The notes beneath the pieces were generated by a model. It did no database searches, had not been told where the DNA came from, and saw only the letters and a program-made list of their open reading frames with translations. Positions 21,433 to 31,516 of a DNA stretch of 64,000 nucleotides are shown one piece after another. This DNA comes from Protula sp. h YS-2021 (Eukaryota; Annelida; Polychaeta; Sabellida; Serpulidae): assembly GCA_949752745.1 (NCBI GenBank), contig OX457026.1, positions 23,253,308 through 23,317,307 of the forward strand. Reading direction: 5' to 3'. The translations under genes were made by a program, and so were the position numbers. Positions within the stretch are counted from its first letter, which is position 1, and the number at the start of each line of letters is the position of its first letter.

Positions 21433-23000
21433 AATGGGTCAATTCCCGGCACGTGTGACACTGATTTAAGCTGTGATGCTACGCTCAATCGATGCACCGG
21501 CGTTTCGTTTGCATTACGTATATACGATTCATTCCTTTTGTTCATTGGTACACCATATCGGTGGGATGACATCATAACCTTGTTATCTCCCAGAACTGGT
21601 GAATTGTGCGTTTTTCTCGACTCACTTCGGGACGTCATTTCGAATTCCTGTTCGTGAATGGAGGGGATTTGCTTTCTTTTAGTGCAGTGGCGACAGGCAC
21701 AATGACGTATTTCTTGCCTTGCCTTCTTGTTCATAATAAAATATAATGTTGGATTCGCTATGAGATTACACGAATAAAGAATCATAGCGAAACTGAGCGC
21801 CGCGAATGGGATTGGATCGTCCCCGTCTTCTAACCAGGACACGGTCATCACCGGAATGTAGCAGATATTAAACACGGAGAAGAGGATAATGAATTGGCGA
21901 GCTATGCTGATGTCGCTGCGGCGCTTGAGGGTCACGTGAGTGCCGTGTTGCTGAATACGCCTACGACTTCTCCGTACGTGTATCACAATACCAACGTAAT
22001 AATACGCCACTGCTATGTTAGGCAAAATGTACAGAAATATAGTTATCATATATCCGTATAAACGGTTGCTTGAAAAGAAGAAACAACAGTATAAAAAGTA
22101 GCCGCGCTGTACTTGGAGTTTGCCTAGCAGTATCGGTAGTGATGCGAGAGCTGATACGGTCCAGACCAATGTCAGGTAGATAACCACGCGTGTTGTGGTT
22201 ATATCGTGTTTGTGGAGAGTGATAACCTTGCACCTGTTTTCTGCGATCACCACCATGCTGAGCACAATCACCACTGGGGGTATGAATGTGACAAAGCCAG
22301 CCACTTGGCATGCAAATTCGAAAGAGTCAAACATATTCTCATCCAGATCTGCCAGCAAAGCGAAGACTGTGTTCAGAGCTATTAACAGATCAGCCAGAAA
22401 GAGATTCAGGATGAACACGTTCTGGGTGGTACGTAGGCGTTTTATGCAGCAGATTGCTATAATAGCGAACATATTACACAAAATTCCTGTTAACACTATT
22501 GTGGAGTAAGTTGACAGAACAATTCTGTGATCAGGATCGGACTCTGGTGCTTTCGTAATTGCCGTGGCGTCCTCCGTGCTCAGTGATTCCGTTGAATCCA
22601 GGTAGACTGTGGTTATTTTAAACGGTGTGACGTCATCAGATGTTGTCTTACCAGCCAGTGACGTAGTTGTGTAATCTGCATGTGTTGTGGCACTTGTAAT
22701 GTGTCTTGTTGTATAAGAAACCCACGGGTTGAAAGTTGAATAGGGTGTAGTTCTCAAGGTTGGGCGAAATCGTTGACTTGTGGTAGATATCGAAAAGGGC
22801 GATATGCTACCTTGCGACGTTGCCGGTATGGGCAAAGAGGTTGTGTCGTTATGGGTACAGTTATTGGAAATCCCAGGTCTTCTATTCTGTATCCATGGTG
22901 ACGGACGACATGCTTTGTACCAGTGCCACTGTTGCTGAACATTGGCACGTATAACTGACAGTTCTCTGTATATTGCCTGGACTCGCTGCGACTCCATCAT
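21411..23000 (-). CDS. Rhodopsin-like (class A) GPCR, intronless, orphan
   Basis: A 529-residue seven-transmembrane receptor in one exon, expected in the plasma membrane. A long Ser/Thr-rich N-terminus (about 1-160) has sequons at N47 and N51 and no signal peptide. Transmembrane segments are near 162-186, 194-218, 228-253, 272-293, 313-341, 368-389 and 398-423. Class A marks: LFLADLL in TM2, C231 at the start of TM3 with a partner in the CC pair before TM5, W280 in TM4, and NPTLY at 416-420 closing TM7. The DRY motif is replaced by ENR (254-256), and TM6 lacks the CWxP motif. The tail has cysteines at 434, 436 and 439 suited to palmitoylation. The ligand is unknown. The start at 23000 is the first ATG (a double ATG); an upstream exon cannot be excluded. 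Confidence 0.85.
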   Translation of the reverse strand: MMESQRVQAIYRELSVIRANVQQQWHWYKACRPSPWIQNRRPGISNNCTHNDTTSLPIPATSQGSISPFSISTTSQRFRPTLRTTPYSTFNPWVSYTTRHITSATTHADYTTTSLAGKTTSDDVTPFKITTVYLDSTESLSTEDATAITKAPESDPDHRIVLSTYSTIVLTGILCNMFAIIAICCIKRLRTTQNVFILNLFLADLLIALNTVFALLADLDENMFDSFEFACQVAGFVTFIPPVVIVLSMVVIAENRCKVITLHKHDITTTRVVIYLTLVWTVSALASLPILLGKLQVQRGYFLYCCFFFSSNRLYGYMITIFLYILPNIAVAYYYVGIVIHVRRSRRRIQQHGTHVTLKRRSDISIARQFIILFSVFNICYIPVMTVSWLEDGDDPIPFAALSFAMILYSCNLIANPTLYFIMNKKARQEIRHCACRHCTKRKQIPSIHEQEFEMTSRSESRKTHNSPVLGDNKVMMSSHRYGVPMNKRNESYIRNANETPVHRLSVASQLKSVSHVPGIDPLQSLYHV

Positions 23001-23869
23001 CCAGCTTAACTTGTGTGAATCTCACTACGACTGACCTTTGGTCTGTCTTGGTAGTAATAAATGTCAACTGTTTTGCAAGTTCAGCTAAACGAATGTGCCT
23101 TGACACTGTTCAGAGCACTTTAAATTAAATCTCATTCATGTGGTGTACTTTTTGTCAAGCAAATTTTAATTTTAAACTTTCAAATTTATAAACATTATTG
23201 AATCCATGGGAAACATTAGAAAATGTTCATCGTTTTTTTAATTGAGAAAAATGAGTTTTTAATCCGTGTTAGTCTCTAAGTACAAAAAAAATACAGCATT
23301 GTATTGATATCCCGTTTTACGTACGTTTTTAAAATTAGTCACTAAAACTGAATCCCTGGTAATATTCTGTCGTGACAACTAAAATGGGTAAGGATAAGCA
23401 AAGTGAAAGAGCCACGGTGTTGAAAAGAGCTATTATCTGCCCCTCTTATCGAGAATCTGCATCAAGTTCATTAGACATCAAATGAGGTGAGATATTTTTC
23501 ATGTTCTGCTGAATTTGTGTTTAGTTAGCGCTTGACTCTGTATTATATTTACGTCATTGCGGAGGAACACCCCATGCTTGATAGATGGAATGACATCGCG
23601 AAACCCTCCGGGAAACCCTTCAGTTTAAGGGTGTGAAAGGGGTCGGCTTCAGGCTATCTTGACCCATGCGCGGGTGCGCCAACAGTTTATTCTCAGCAGT
23701 TCACTATTACGTCTCTGTAAAAACTTCTGAGGTAAAAAATTTACATGAGGAGTAAAAAAATCCAATTAAAATCAAATCGCATTTTTTTCTCCTGTTGGTT
23801 TCCACCGGGTGTTATTTAAAAGGTAAGGCACCACTCGAGTACTTACCTTTGCGCTAATATTGATTGTTC

Positions 23870-24135
23870 TATTTAACTATCGTTTTATTTTCGTAAAACA
23901 CGCTTTTGCGAGTAAAAGCGCAATTCGCGTTCTCCACTTTTAGATGGGTTCCCTTCCGGTTATTTAATACCACGCAAATAGAAATGAAATTTTTCCTTGT
24001 GAATAGAATGGTCCCTTCACTCTCCATCCTGTCTTCCCTCCATCTCCAACCAATCAGCATGCGAGAATGATAAGAATTACGTCATTCGAAGACATCAATC
24101 ATTCCCTTCAAACCCTCAAAAATGGTGACAACGCA
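23870..24135 (-). repeat. DIRS 3' inverted terminal repeat
   Basis: This is the inverse of 29865-30118. Its outer 70 bp (ACTATCGTTTTATTTTCGTA onward, with a GCGAGTAAAAGCGC segment) is not in the other terminal repeat but is copied in the internal complementary region. Confidence 0.88.
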
Positions 24136-24175
24136 CCCAGGCTTGTTGCGGGCTGGTTGGGAGGGAGGATAGGCT

Positions 24176-24278
24176 AAAAGTGGAGAACGCGGATTGCGCT
24201 TTTACTCGTAAAAGCGCGTTTTACGAAAATAAAACGATAGTTTTACTTTGAATTCGCTTATCTCCACTTTTAGATGGG
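24176..24278 (-). repeat. DIRS internal complementary region
   Basis: The first 68 bp are the reverse complement of the left outer end (23875-23942). The next 36 bp (TTACTTTGAATTCGCTTATC onward) are the reverse complement of the right outer end (about 30065-30110, with a 10-bp gap). In DIRS1 this region templates completion of the circular DNA by bringing both ends together. Confidence 0.88.
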
Positions 24279-25400
24279 ACTAAGGTCCGGAGTAGGGGAG
24301 CCTGCCATTCTGTAAAATGGCATGAAAATAAACTTGCAAATTACGCTGTAAAGCTCGTCAGAGCGTATTGTCCTTGGACATCTAAAGAAAATAGTATTGA
24401 GGCAAATAAAAGGCTCAAAATAAGTTCCACTTCTTTTAACTTTCTTCCAAGACATGATCGGGGGGGAACACTCCCGATCTGTTGACAAAATTCAACAAAA
24501 TAGACTAGTGGTAACAAAAAGAAAAAATAGTCGTGGGCTGTGTCTAGTGACCAAGTAGCCTGCCCGACAAATCCATACCCTTCTGCCTCCCACTGGATGG
24601 AGCCCAACCTGGGATACTCCACGTTACATCTAAAACGTATGAATTTTTAAAGTAATGATAATAAAGTTTTATTATCTTTGAAAAAGTTCTCCCTAAAAGA
24701 ACAGTAAATCTAAAATGATTGATGTAAAATAAAGAACGACACAGGAGAAATTAACTCTGGCTGTGTCCTTAAATGCATGCTGGCTAAACAATCCTGAGTA
24801 AGTACACATGGGACTCAAACTAAAGGCGTTGTCAAGATTCTGAAACATTAAACGAAATACTGCTAAAATTCGTTATGTTTGTGAAAATAAAGTTTCACGA
24901 CACTCACAGAGTGTAAAATTTATCACAGAAAACTAAAAGTACTGATATTATCCACAAAACAAGCATTTATCGGCACTGATCCCATATACGGTACCCTGGG
25001 TACTCTTGGTATGGTCACTGCAGATTGGGTTCTCCCTCTCATGGGATAAGATGGTGGCAAGTCTTTGCCTATCGGATAAGACGAGAGAACGTCTGTCCCT
25101 CACCCCCTTCTTTTTCTAGGAAAACCTAGAACAAAGGGAATCACAATGACTGCTTCCATGAGAACGGGAGTTTGCTGCAGTGACAGTACCTTACACACAG
25201 TTAGATCAGTAAGGAACATGAACACGTCTCTGGACCCATACATATGGTCACTTCTTAAACTTGTGCTGATAGCCGCCACGGCCCTTGGGTGGAAGGTTCT
25301 TTGGTTTGCCCTTGCCCTTAGGTCTAGGAGTGGAAGGTCTGTAACCAAAAATGATTTAGATTTTAATTGCTGCTTCCGCTGCAATTAAAGGACCTAAAGA
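24279..25400. other. DIRS 3' non-coding segment
   Basis: This lies between the recombinase stop and the internal complementary region. Only short ORFs without homology are present. A slightly basic minus-strand frame at 25384-25100 shows no known domain. Confidence 0.5.
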
Positions 25401-26561
25401 TTAAATACCTGAAACTTCGTCTTGGGAGAAGTCTTTAAGGTAATACTTAATAAACGAGTTTGGTGAAGTCCAGCAACCCGTTTTGAGTATCTCGGAAAAT
25501 GACATCTTGTGAATGGCCCTAAGAGAATTAGCCACTTGCCTGACTTGATGGGCTTTGACGTTTAATTCTGATAGAAGGGCTGTGTCTGACTGCGCTTTTT
25601 CATAGCCTGTGACAATTACCTCTTTTATGTATCGGGAGATAGTTTGTTTCGAGATTTCTTTGTTAAATCCCGGCATATGGGAGATGATTAGTGCGTTTTG
25701 GTTTGGTGATATATAAGCATCAGAAATCTCTAAATACTGACGCAATGCTTTCACAGGACATAAGGAGATTAATCCCTCAGGGATTTGTTCTTCTGGAAGG
25801 GATGGGAGTGCTATATGATCAAAGGTGCCCATCCCGTGGGTTCTAATATGGGTTTTTCCCATAAACCCTGCTCTGGGTACGAGAAAAACTCTATCCCAGA
25901 TCCCATTTTCCTTACTCACTATTCTGTCCAAGGCTTGAATTTCGTTTCTCCTTTTGCCTGATGCTAACGCCAATAGAAAGGTAAACCTAAGAGTTGCATT
26001 CTTTGCTGATATTATGGTTTCCAGAAAGTCCGCCACTACTGGAGGGGAAGCTTGGAATGGGTCTAATTTTGACTTAGAACACCAGGAGGCAAATTTGTTC
26101 CACTGGATTCTGTATACTTTGGCTGTGGATTGTTTGTGACTGTTAACTATTTTATCCACTACCTTCTCCGAGAAACCTTTTTTCTTTAAAAATAGTTGTA
26201 GGTTCAGTAGGTGTGGGGCCGGGTGAAAATGTTGCCAATGTGGCTGGGATAAATGCCTTTGTGGCATGGGATCGGAAGCGATTTGACCACTGAGCATTGC
26301 AGTAGTAGAGCAAACCACGGAGCCTCTGGTGTCCACGGAGCAACTAGGAGGAGAAATCGAGGTTTTAATTTGATTACTCTCTGGAGGACTTGGAGTAGAC
26401 TTGCCTGTGGTGTGCAGTACCTCCTGTATTGGCCATGGACAATTGAGAGCGTCCACAGCCCATGCTGATGGGTCTGGGCAGGGGGAGACAAACTTGGGCA
26501 GCTGGAGTTGGCAAACAGGTCTAGGGTGGGTGGTCCCCAAGGGGACTGATTCACTATCCAT
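25401..26561 (-). pseudogene. DIRS tyrosine recombinase (integrase)
   Basis: A 386-residue frame. Residues 1-45 are the tail of RNase H (see the remnant above). From about 115 on is a tyrosine recombinase: N-terminal SAM-like part (STAKVYRIQWNKFASWCSKS, 145-164), then catalytic Arg in GKRRNEIQAL (R204/205), H338-x-x-R341 in KAHQVRQVA, W364, and the nucleophile Tyr in FIKYYLKDF (Y373 or Y374). The R-H-R-W-Y set is complete and the recombinase part itself has no stops, unlike gag. It is called a pseudogene because its normal expression context (RT/RH) is destroyed. Confidence 0.85.
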
Positions 26562-26760
26562 AGGAAAGATGTGCTAGCTAGACACCATTGGGCCCCCATT
26601 TCTGCCCAAGCTTGCCAATATTTGCCTAGCCTTCCTCCTACGGGCCAGCAGTTGTTGCAAGATTGCAATTCTTTTATGTTTTCTGCATTTATTAAATTAC
26701 CGCCAAGAGACCAAGGAGTCTCTGGGCGGTACTTTGGTTGGCTGCTACCTGCTTTGTTGC
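26450..26760 (-). pseudogene. DIRS reverse transcriptase/RNase H remnant
   Basis: The frame contains PVGGRLGKYWQAWAEMGA, which resembles the opening of a DIRS reverse transcriptase. It is then joined almost directly to GPPTLDLFA, the end of the RNase H region, and, after a shift, LPKFVSPCPDPSAWAVDAL. The catalytic YxDD region and most of RNase H, normally several hundred residues, are absent. Part of the ending lies in the frame of the recombinase ORF, so a frameshift falls near 26510. Confidence 0.75.
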
Positions 26761-26786
26761 GGTGATGGACCCTCCTGCCTGGTGCC

Positions 26787-28988
26787 TTAATTCGGTTTAG
26801 GCTTGTTGGCCGGGGGTGGTTGAGACTGTGCGCTGGGCTTCATCTGTTCTGAGTTCTGGCGCTGCGGTCTCTTGCGCTTGAGTGGGCGCCGGAGAGAGGC
26901 CCGTGACATTCTTGACATGAGTGCAAAGTCTTGTGACAGGGAGCGGCTCTCTTGATTGACCTTTTCAATCTCTGCGGGGGAAAACCGCTCTTTCTCACCG
27001 AGGATGGGAGCGTGGCGTAACTCTCTTAGCCCTTTCACGCTCGACCAACAGTGCTGTAAAAACGCGTCCCGTCTAAGAAACACCATAGACGTCATCAGAA
27101 ATGTGGCCAATTTGACCACATCTCTGGTTGCCAGAGCCAAACACTCCAGTAGTTTGGAAGTCGCCGGATCATTGAGGCGTAGATCCTCCCATCGTGTTTT
27201 CAAAGCTTTCAAAGTGTGGTCCTGAAAGGACATAATATTGAGAACATGACGGGAGGACGCGTCAATGGTTTTGGCGTCCTTCTCCACTAGCGGAATGTCT
27301 GAGTCGTTACGGACGGACGGCATCCAGACTGTGCGTTTGGCAGGTTGGTCCAATGCCTCTGCCGGTAACAAATCGTCTGATGGTCGATACGGGCCCGGTC
27401 TCACAGCAGTGTCGTGAAGCGTGAAAACGGGATAAGGTACGCCCTTCAGCGTTGTCCATCTTCTTAAACTCCCTTGACCGCACTGTTATGGCGTTGGCAA
27501 TGCCGTCGCTAGTCGGAAGTGCGATAAACGGATCCTGATTCAGTGGAGCTGTTTGAGAGGTCATCCGAATCGGGGGATCTTCCCTGTCGAGAGATGGAGA
27601 GCCGATTGCAAAATTCACCAAGCGAGCAATCTCCTGGATTGCGTCTCGACAGGGTACATCCTCTGGAGCCAACGTAGAAGAAGTGACCGACGGAGTGGTG
27701 TTCTCACTACGAGGTGTGAAATCCGGAGGGGAGGGGGTCCTGATTGGGCGTCTCCCTGCCGCTGCCGGATCTTTCCAGAGTTTCTGACCACTACTCGGAG
27801 ACTTGACATAATCTACCTCTCTGTGAGGCAATCGAAATTGGGCTGATAGGGGTGCGTCTCCCGTTTCCCCATCCGATTCCTCGTCTTCCAATTCTTGATC
27901 TCCCGAGTCCTGATCGGACCCTTCTCTGTGCTCAGCGGCCTCTGAGTGTGAATGGGAAGTGCCCGTGGGAGTATATATTACTCCTCGGTTATGAGGGATC
28001 GAAGACCAAGGCGAGTTCACCGAGTGTATTAAGTCTTCATCCTCTTCTCCTGCTAGGCCTGATACATGACCTGACGGGCGGAGCTCCGAGGAACCGGCAT
28101 CACTAATAACTTCCACCTCCGCTGGTTACGTGCTTGTGCCAAGCAAGAAGGGGGAGAATGGGTAGGGGATGACTGTGTATCCGGTGGAGAGCGAGAAATC
28201 GTAGCAGACAGCTTACGTTTGTGTCGGGATTCTGCGTTCTGCCTTTTGAACTGTTGTTGGAGCTCCTGGAGCTGTTTCTGTTATTGAGTCTGTAACTACA
28301 GAAAAGCCGAAAATTCACTAGGTAGGCGAGGAATCTGAGGGGGACGAAAGAGTTCCATCTGAGATGGGATCACCAGTTGACCTGACATCGCCGAGAAACT
28401 TGCTCCCGAATCCGTGTGTGTGACCGTTACCGGCTCTGGGATGGGTGCTGGTTCTGAGACTGATTCTTTTTTAACACTTTCCGTAGGGCTAAGAGCCCAA
28501 ACTTTCCTCAAAGTTTCTTTTTCCTTGCCCTCTGATACGTCCAGTTCGGCTACCGTTTCAGAGTATGCCCTACGCTTACGAGCTTTCTTGTTCCTCTTGT
28601 CCACTGCGAAGGCGTCCGATTCTGAGTCCGTATCCATTTTCACAGGCGTAGAGACCTGTTCTAAAATCACTGAACTGGCCTTGCGCATAGTTTCTTCCAT
28701 AAACTCTGGAGTAAGAAACGGCTCCAAAGATAAGGCTTTCCTTCTATCCCGCCTGCGGTCGTTGCGAACCCTATTTCTCCGAATGAGCTTCCACTCTTTC
28801 GATAAAAGATGAGGGCACTCTGCACACGTATTCCACTCGTCGCAGAGAGGCAAATTGCTTTTCCGTTTACAACGGTCACAGACTGAATGAGGATTGAGGG
28901 CTGATGACGGATGTGTACACTGCGGAAGCGTCGGTGGATCCCATAGACCGGCTTCTGTCATATCTGAAAGACAAGCAGAAGAAGGCAC
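26787..28988 (-). pseudogene. DIRS gag, broken
   Basis: Segment 28988-28296 starts MPSSACLSDM, has a Cys cluster CDRCKRKSNLPLCDEW that could bind zinc, then basic and acidic stretches. The frame continues past a TAG near 28295 and a TAA near 28283 into a glutamine-rich helix, then shifts near 28110-28135 to the frame of 28116-27307. It shifts again near 27430 to 27404-26787, which contains the DIRS gag core (LKALKTRWEDLRLNDPATSK, FLMTSMVFLRRDAFLQ) and a basic, proline-rich end. Two nonsense codons and two frameshifts make it non-functional. The product would be a nucleocapsid-like protein. Confidence 0.85.
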
Positions 28989-28989
28989 T

Positions 28990-29864
28990 GATAAGTAAAC
29001 TCTTCATGTCGCCAGTAGACAGGTAAAACATAAAAACAACAGTTATTATCATTCTAGATAGTTTAGGAGTGACCGTAGGCAGTACGACAACCACTCCCTT
29101 TCATCCAAACATTATCAACCTATTCATATGCGTTTTCGGGATTTCAGAACCAGAAAAAACGCAAAACGGGACACTCGGGCCCATTTTCGGGATTCTCGGG
29201 TGATCCCGAAAACGTGATCTGCCCATGAGCCCGAAAAATGGTACCAGTCCCTTGTGCCCTAAAATAGGATCCCCCCATGGGTGGACCATAATTGCCAGAC
29301 TTAGGCCTATACCCTATGAGAGAGGGGCATAAGTGAGCTACGAGGTGCCATTAATGGCCCCTGGTGCCGTGTATGGGATTCAGCAATCCCATTAATGGGC
29401 TAAAATTAAAAAATTCCCCAAAATTCATCATAACTCCTAAAAACGTTGATTGCCTGGACCAAAGGTAGTAGCATCTAGAAGAATCTGGACGGAACTAACC
29501 GGTCTCATAGGAGTGTCGGAAACATCGTAGCTGTAGCTGGCTGGGAATCAAAGCAGGCAAAGTGGGCTGCAGAGACTCAACCGACTCCGAGGCAGTGTGT
29601 GCACGAACTAAACCAAGAAGAACGGTCCTGTAGCTTCCGTGTGGAGAAGAGAGGCACACTTCCCGGAACGAAACAAGTGTCTCCGCAATTTGTATACTCA
29701 ACAACTACCAGACCGAAGTTACAAGTGCTGCCATATTGCTCTAATCCTGAATCAAATTAATCCAACATTTCAGAGGACGAAAAGTATCCTAAAATGCATC
29801 GAAACAGAAAATTAAAAGCAAAATCGCACCTTGCCTAGTTCCCTTCTTTCTAAGAAAAAAGTGG
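28990..29864. other. DIRS 5' leader
   Basis: This lies between the 5' terminal repeat and gag. It contains no long ORF. Short direct repeats of CATTAATGG near 29350-29400 are the only structure seen. Confidence 0.5.
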
Positions 29865-30118
29865 AGCACACAGAAATGCGTGTGTTGTCAACACCACGCT
29901 TGAAGGGAATAATAGATGTCTTCGAATGACGTTATTCTTATCATTCTCGCATGCTGATTGGTTGGAGATGGAGGGAAGACAGGATGGAGAGTGAAGAGAC
30001 CATTCTATTCACAAGGAAAAATTTCATTTCTATTTGCGTGGTATTAAATAACCGGAAGGACACCCATCTAAAAGTGATAAGCGAATTCAAAGCTTTTACG
30101 AAGTAAAACTATACTTTA
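29865..30118 (-). repeat. DIRS 5' inverted terminal repeat
   Basis: In reverse complement it runs TTCGCTTATCACTTTTAGAT, then CCGGTTATTTAATACCACGC and AACCAATCAGCATGCGAGAA, matching the left repeat (23940-24120) with a few per cent differences. Confidence 0.9.
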
Positions 30119-30247
30119 ACTGCACTGGTTTTTCATTTTAGGTTCGTCTAAGTGACGTCGTTACAGGCAATCCTGGTACTTCTTTAATTGCCTTATATTT
30201 TTCACTTGTAAACCTTGTTTTCACCTTGGGTTAATTTACATATTATT

Positions 30248-30806
30248 ATTTACCGGACAAAACCCCAATAGGACAAAACCCCAATCATTTTACAGAGGAG
30301 GACAAAACCCCAATCCGAACAAAAGCCCAATAGGACAAAACCCCATTTTTTTTTCGCAAAGACACCGATTTATATAGCCGAAAAATTCCCCGGACCCTGG
30401 AACAGTATTTTGATCCACGGAAATAAAGAGCATGGGGTTCGATCGCACTTTTAAATTTTCGGTGTATTGTTATGTAATAACGTCTAAAATTAAGATCAAT
30501 ACCTGAATTGTGTAATATCCAGGATATAATAACTTAAAATGTAGAACAAATAACCATGGGAGCAAATTTTGTGAAATATTATGTAATCGTTACGATGTAC
30601 CATCCGCAAACAATATTTTAACATTTTGAACAAGCGCAAATACATATAATGCAATAAAAATTGAGCAATATTAATATATCATTCTTGTAATAAAAAGTAA
30701 AAAATGATTGGGGTTTTGTCCTATTGGGCTTTTGTCCGCCTTTGTTAAATGATTGGGATTTTGTCTTATTGGGCTTTTGTCCTATTAGGCTTTTGTCCGT
30801 TCACCT
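30248..30806. mobile_element. Foldback element B (GGACAAAACCCCAAT arms)
   Basis: The left arm (30253-30347) repeats GGACAAAACCCCAATAGG-like text. The right arm (30715-30802) carries the reverse complement (ATTGGGGTTTTGTCCTATTG, TTGGGCTTTTGTCC). The AT-rich centre of about 370 bp has no ORF. I could not fix a clean target duplication. Confidence 0.8.
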
Positions 30807-30810
30807 ATAG

Positions 30811-30812
<2 letters not shown>

Positions 30813-30868
<56 letters not shown>
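30813..30868. repeat. (AT)n microsatellite
   Basis: 28 perfect AT dinucleotides directly beside foldback element B. Confidence 0.97.
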
Positions 30869-30873
<5 letters not shown>

Positions 30874-31516
30874 CCGGTTCCGTTGGAAATCTTCTACATC
30901 GCACCGATCCTGCCCATAAACGCAGCTGTTGGCGCACGGAAGCATGCTTTGCTAAATTTGAATATCCGATGGTGTTCAGAACTTGAAGGGCGTGGGTGTA
31001 CTTTTCATCACATCGACTTAACTATATCAGTTTCACTATTCACCATCATCTAAATAGTTTCTTTGTCCCCATTCGCAACATTCATTGACAATATCATTCT
31101 CTGATATCTGGGTACTTATACGACGAAACCTGGGACATGATACGTGCTTTGGGACTAAACAGATCACATTTGTTGCGGCATATTTTTGTTGACATAATGT
31201 ATGGCATGCAGTAAACAACAACAGAGAACACACAACGGGTCACTCATACAGTAAAACGTGCACTTGAGTCTGCAAAATGGTTTCCGGAACAGGGAGATTT
31301 CCGAATTATCCAGATTCTTATTGTATTGAAACTACTGGAAAATTAAAAGGGACTGAAACATTTTGTCTGAATAAGGCAGTTTTGTGTTATACGTTTTGTG
31401 TACATGTATTTATTTTGTCCTAAAATTTCAGCTGGAAAATGACGTGGGCTTGATGCATAAATAATCAGTTATTTGTTACAGCTGTTTATGTGAGAGGTAA
31501 ATCTGGTGGGTAATCA

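Larger units (their letters stand above)
23870..30118 (-). mobile_element. DIRS1-like tyrosine-recombinase retrotransposon, decayed
   Basis: A 6.2-kb element read on the minus strand. Inverted terminal repeats of about 250 bp lie at 23870-24135 and 29865-30118; an internal complementary region at 24176-24278 matches both outer ends; gag is at 28988-26787, followed by a short RT/RNase H remnant and a tyrosine recombinase ending at 25401. Gene order and inverted (not split direct) repeats place it with DIRS1-like elements rather than Ngaro or PAT. DIRS elements replicate through a circular intermediate and insert by tyrosine recombinase without target duplication. This copy is dead: gag and recombinase frames are broken and most of the RT is gone. 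Confidence 0.9.

Noticed and set aside
27553..28812. Plus-strand ORFs of 84-132 codons
   Set aside because: They are antisense to DIRS gag and show no protein features of their own.
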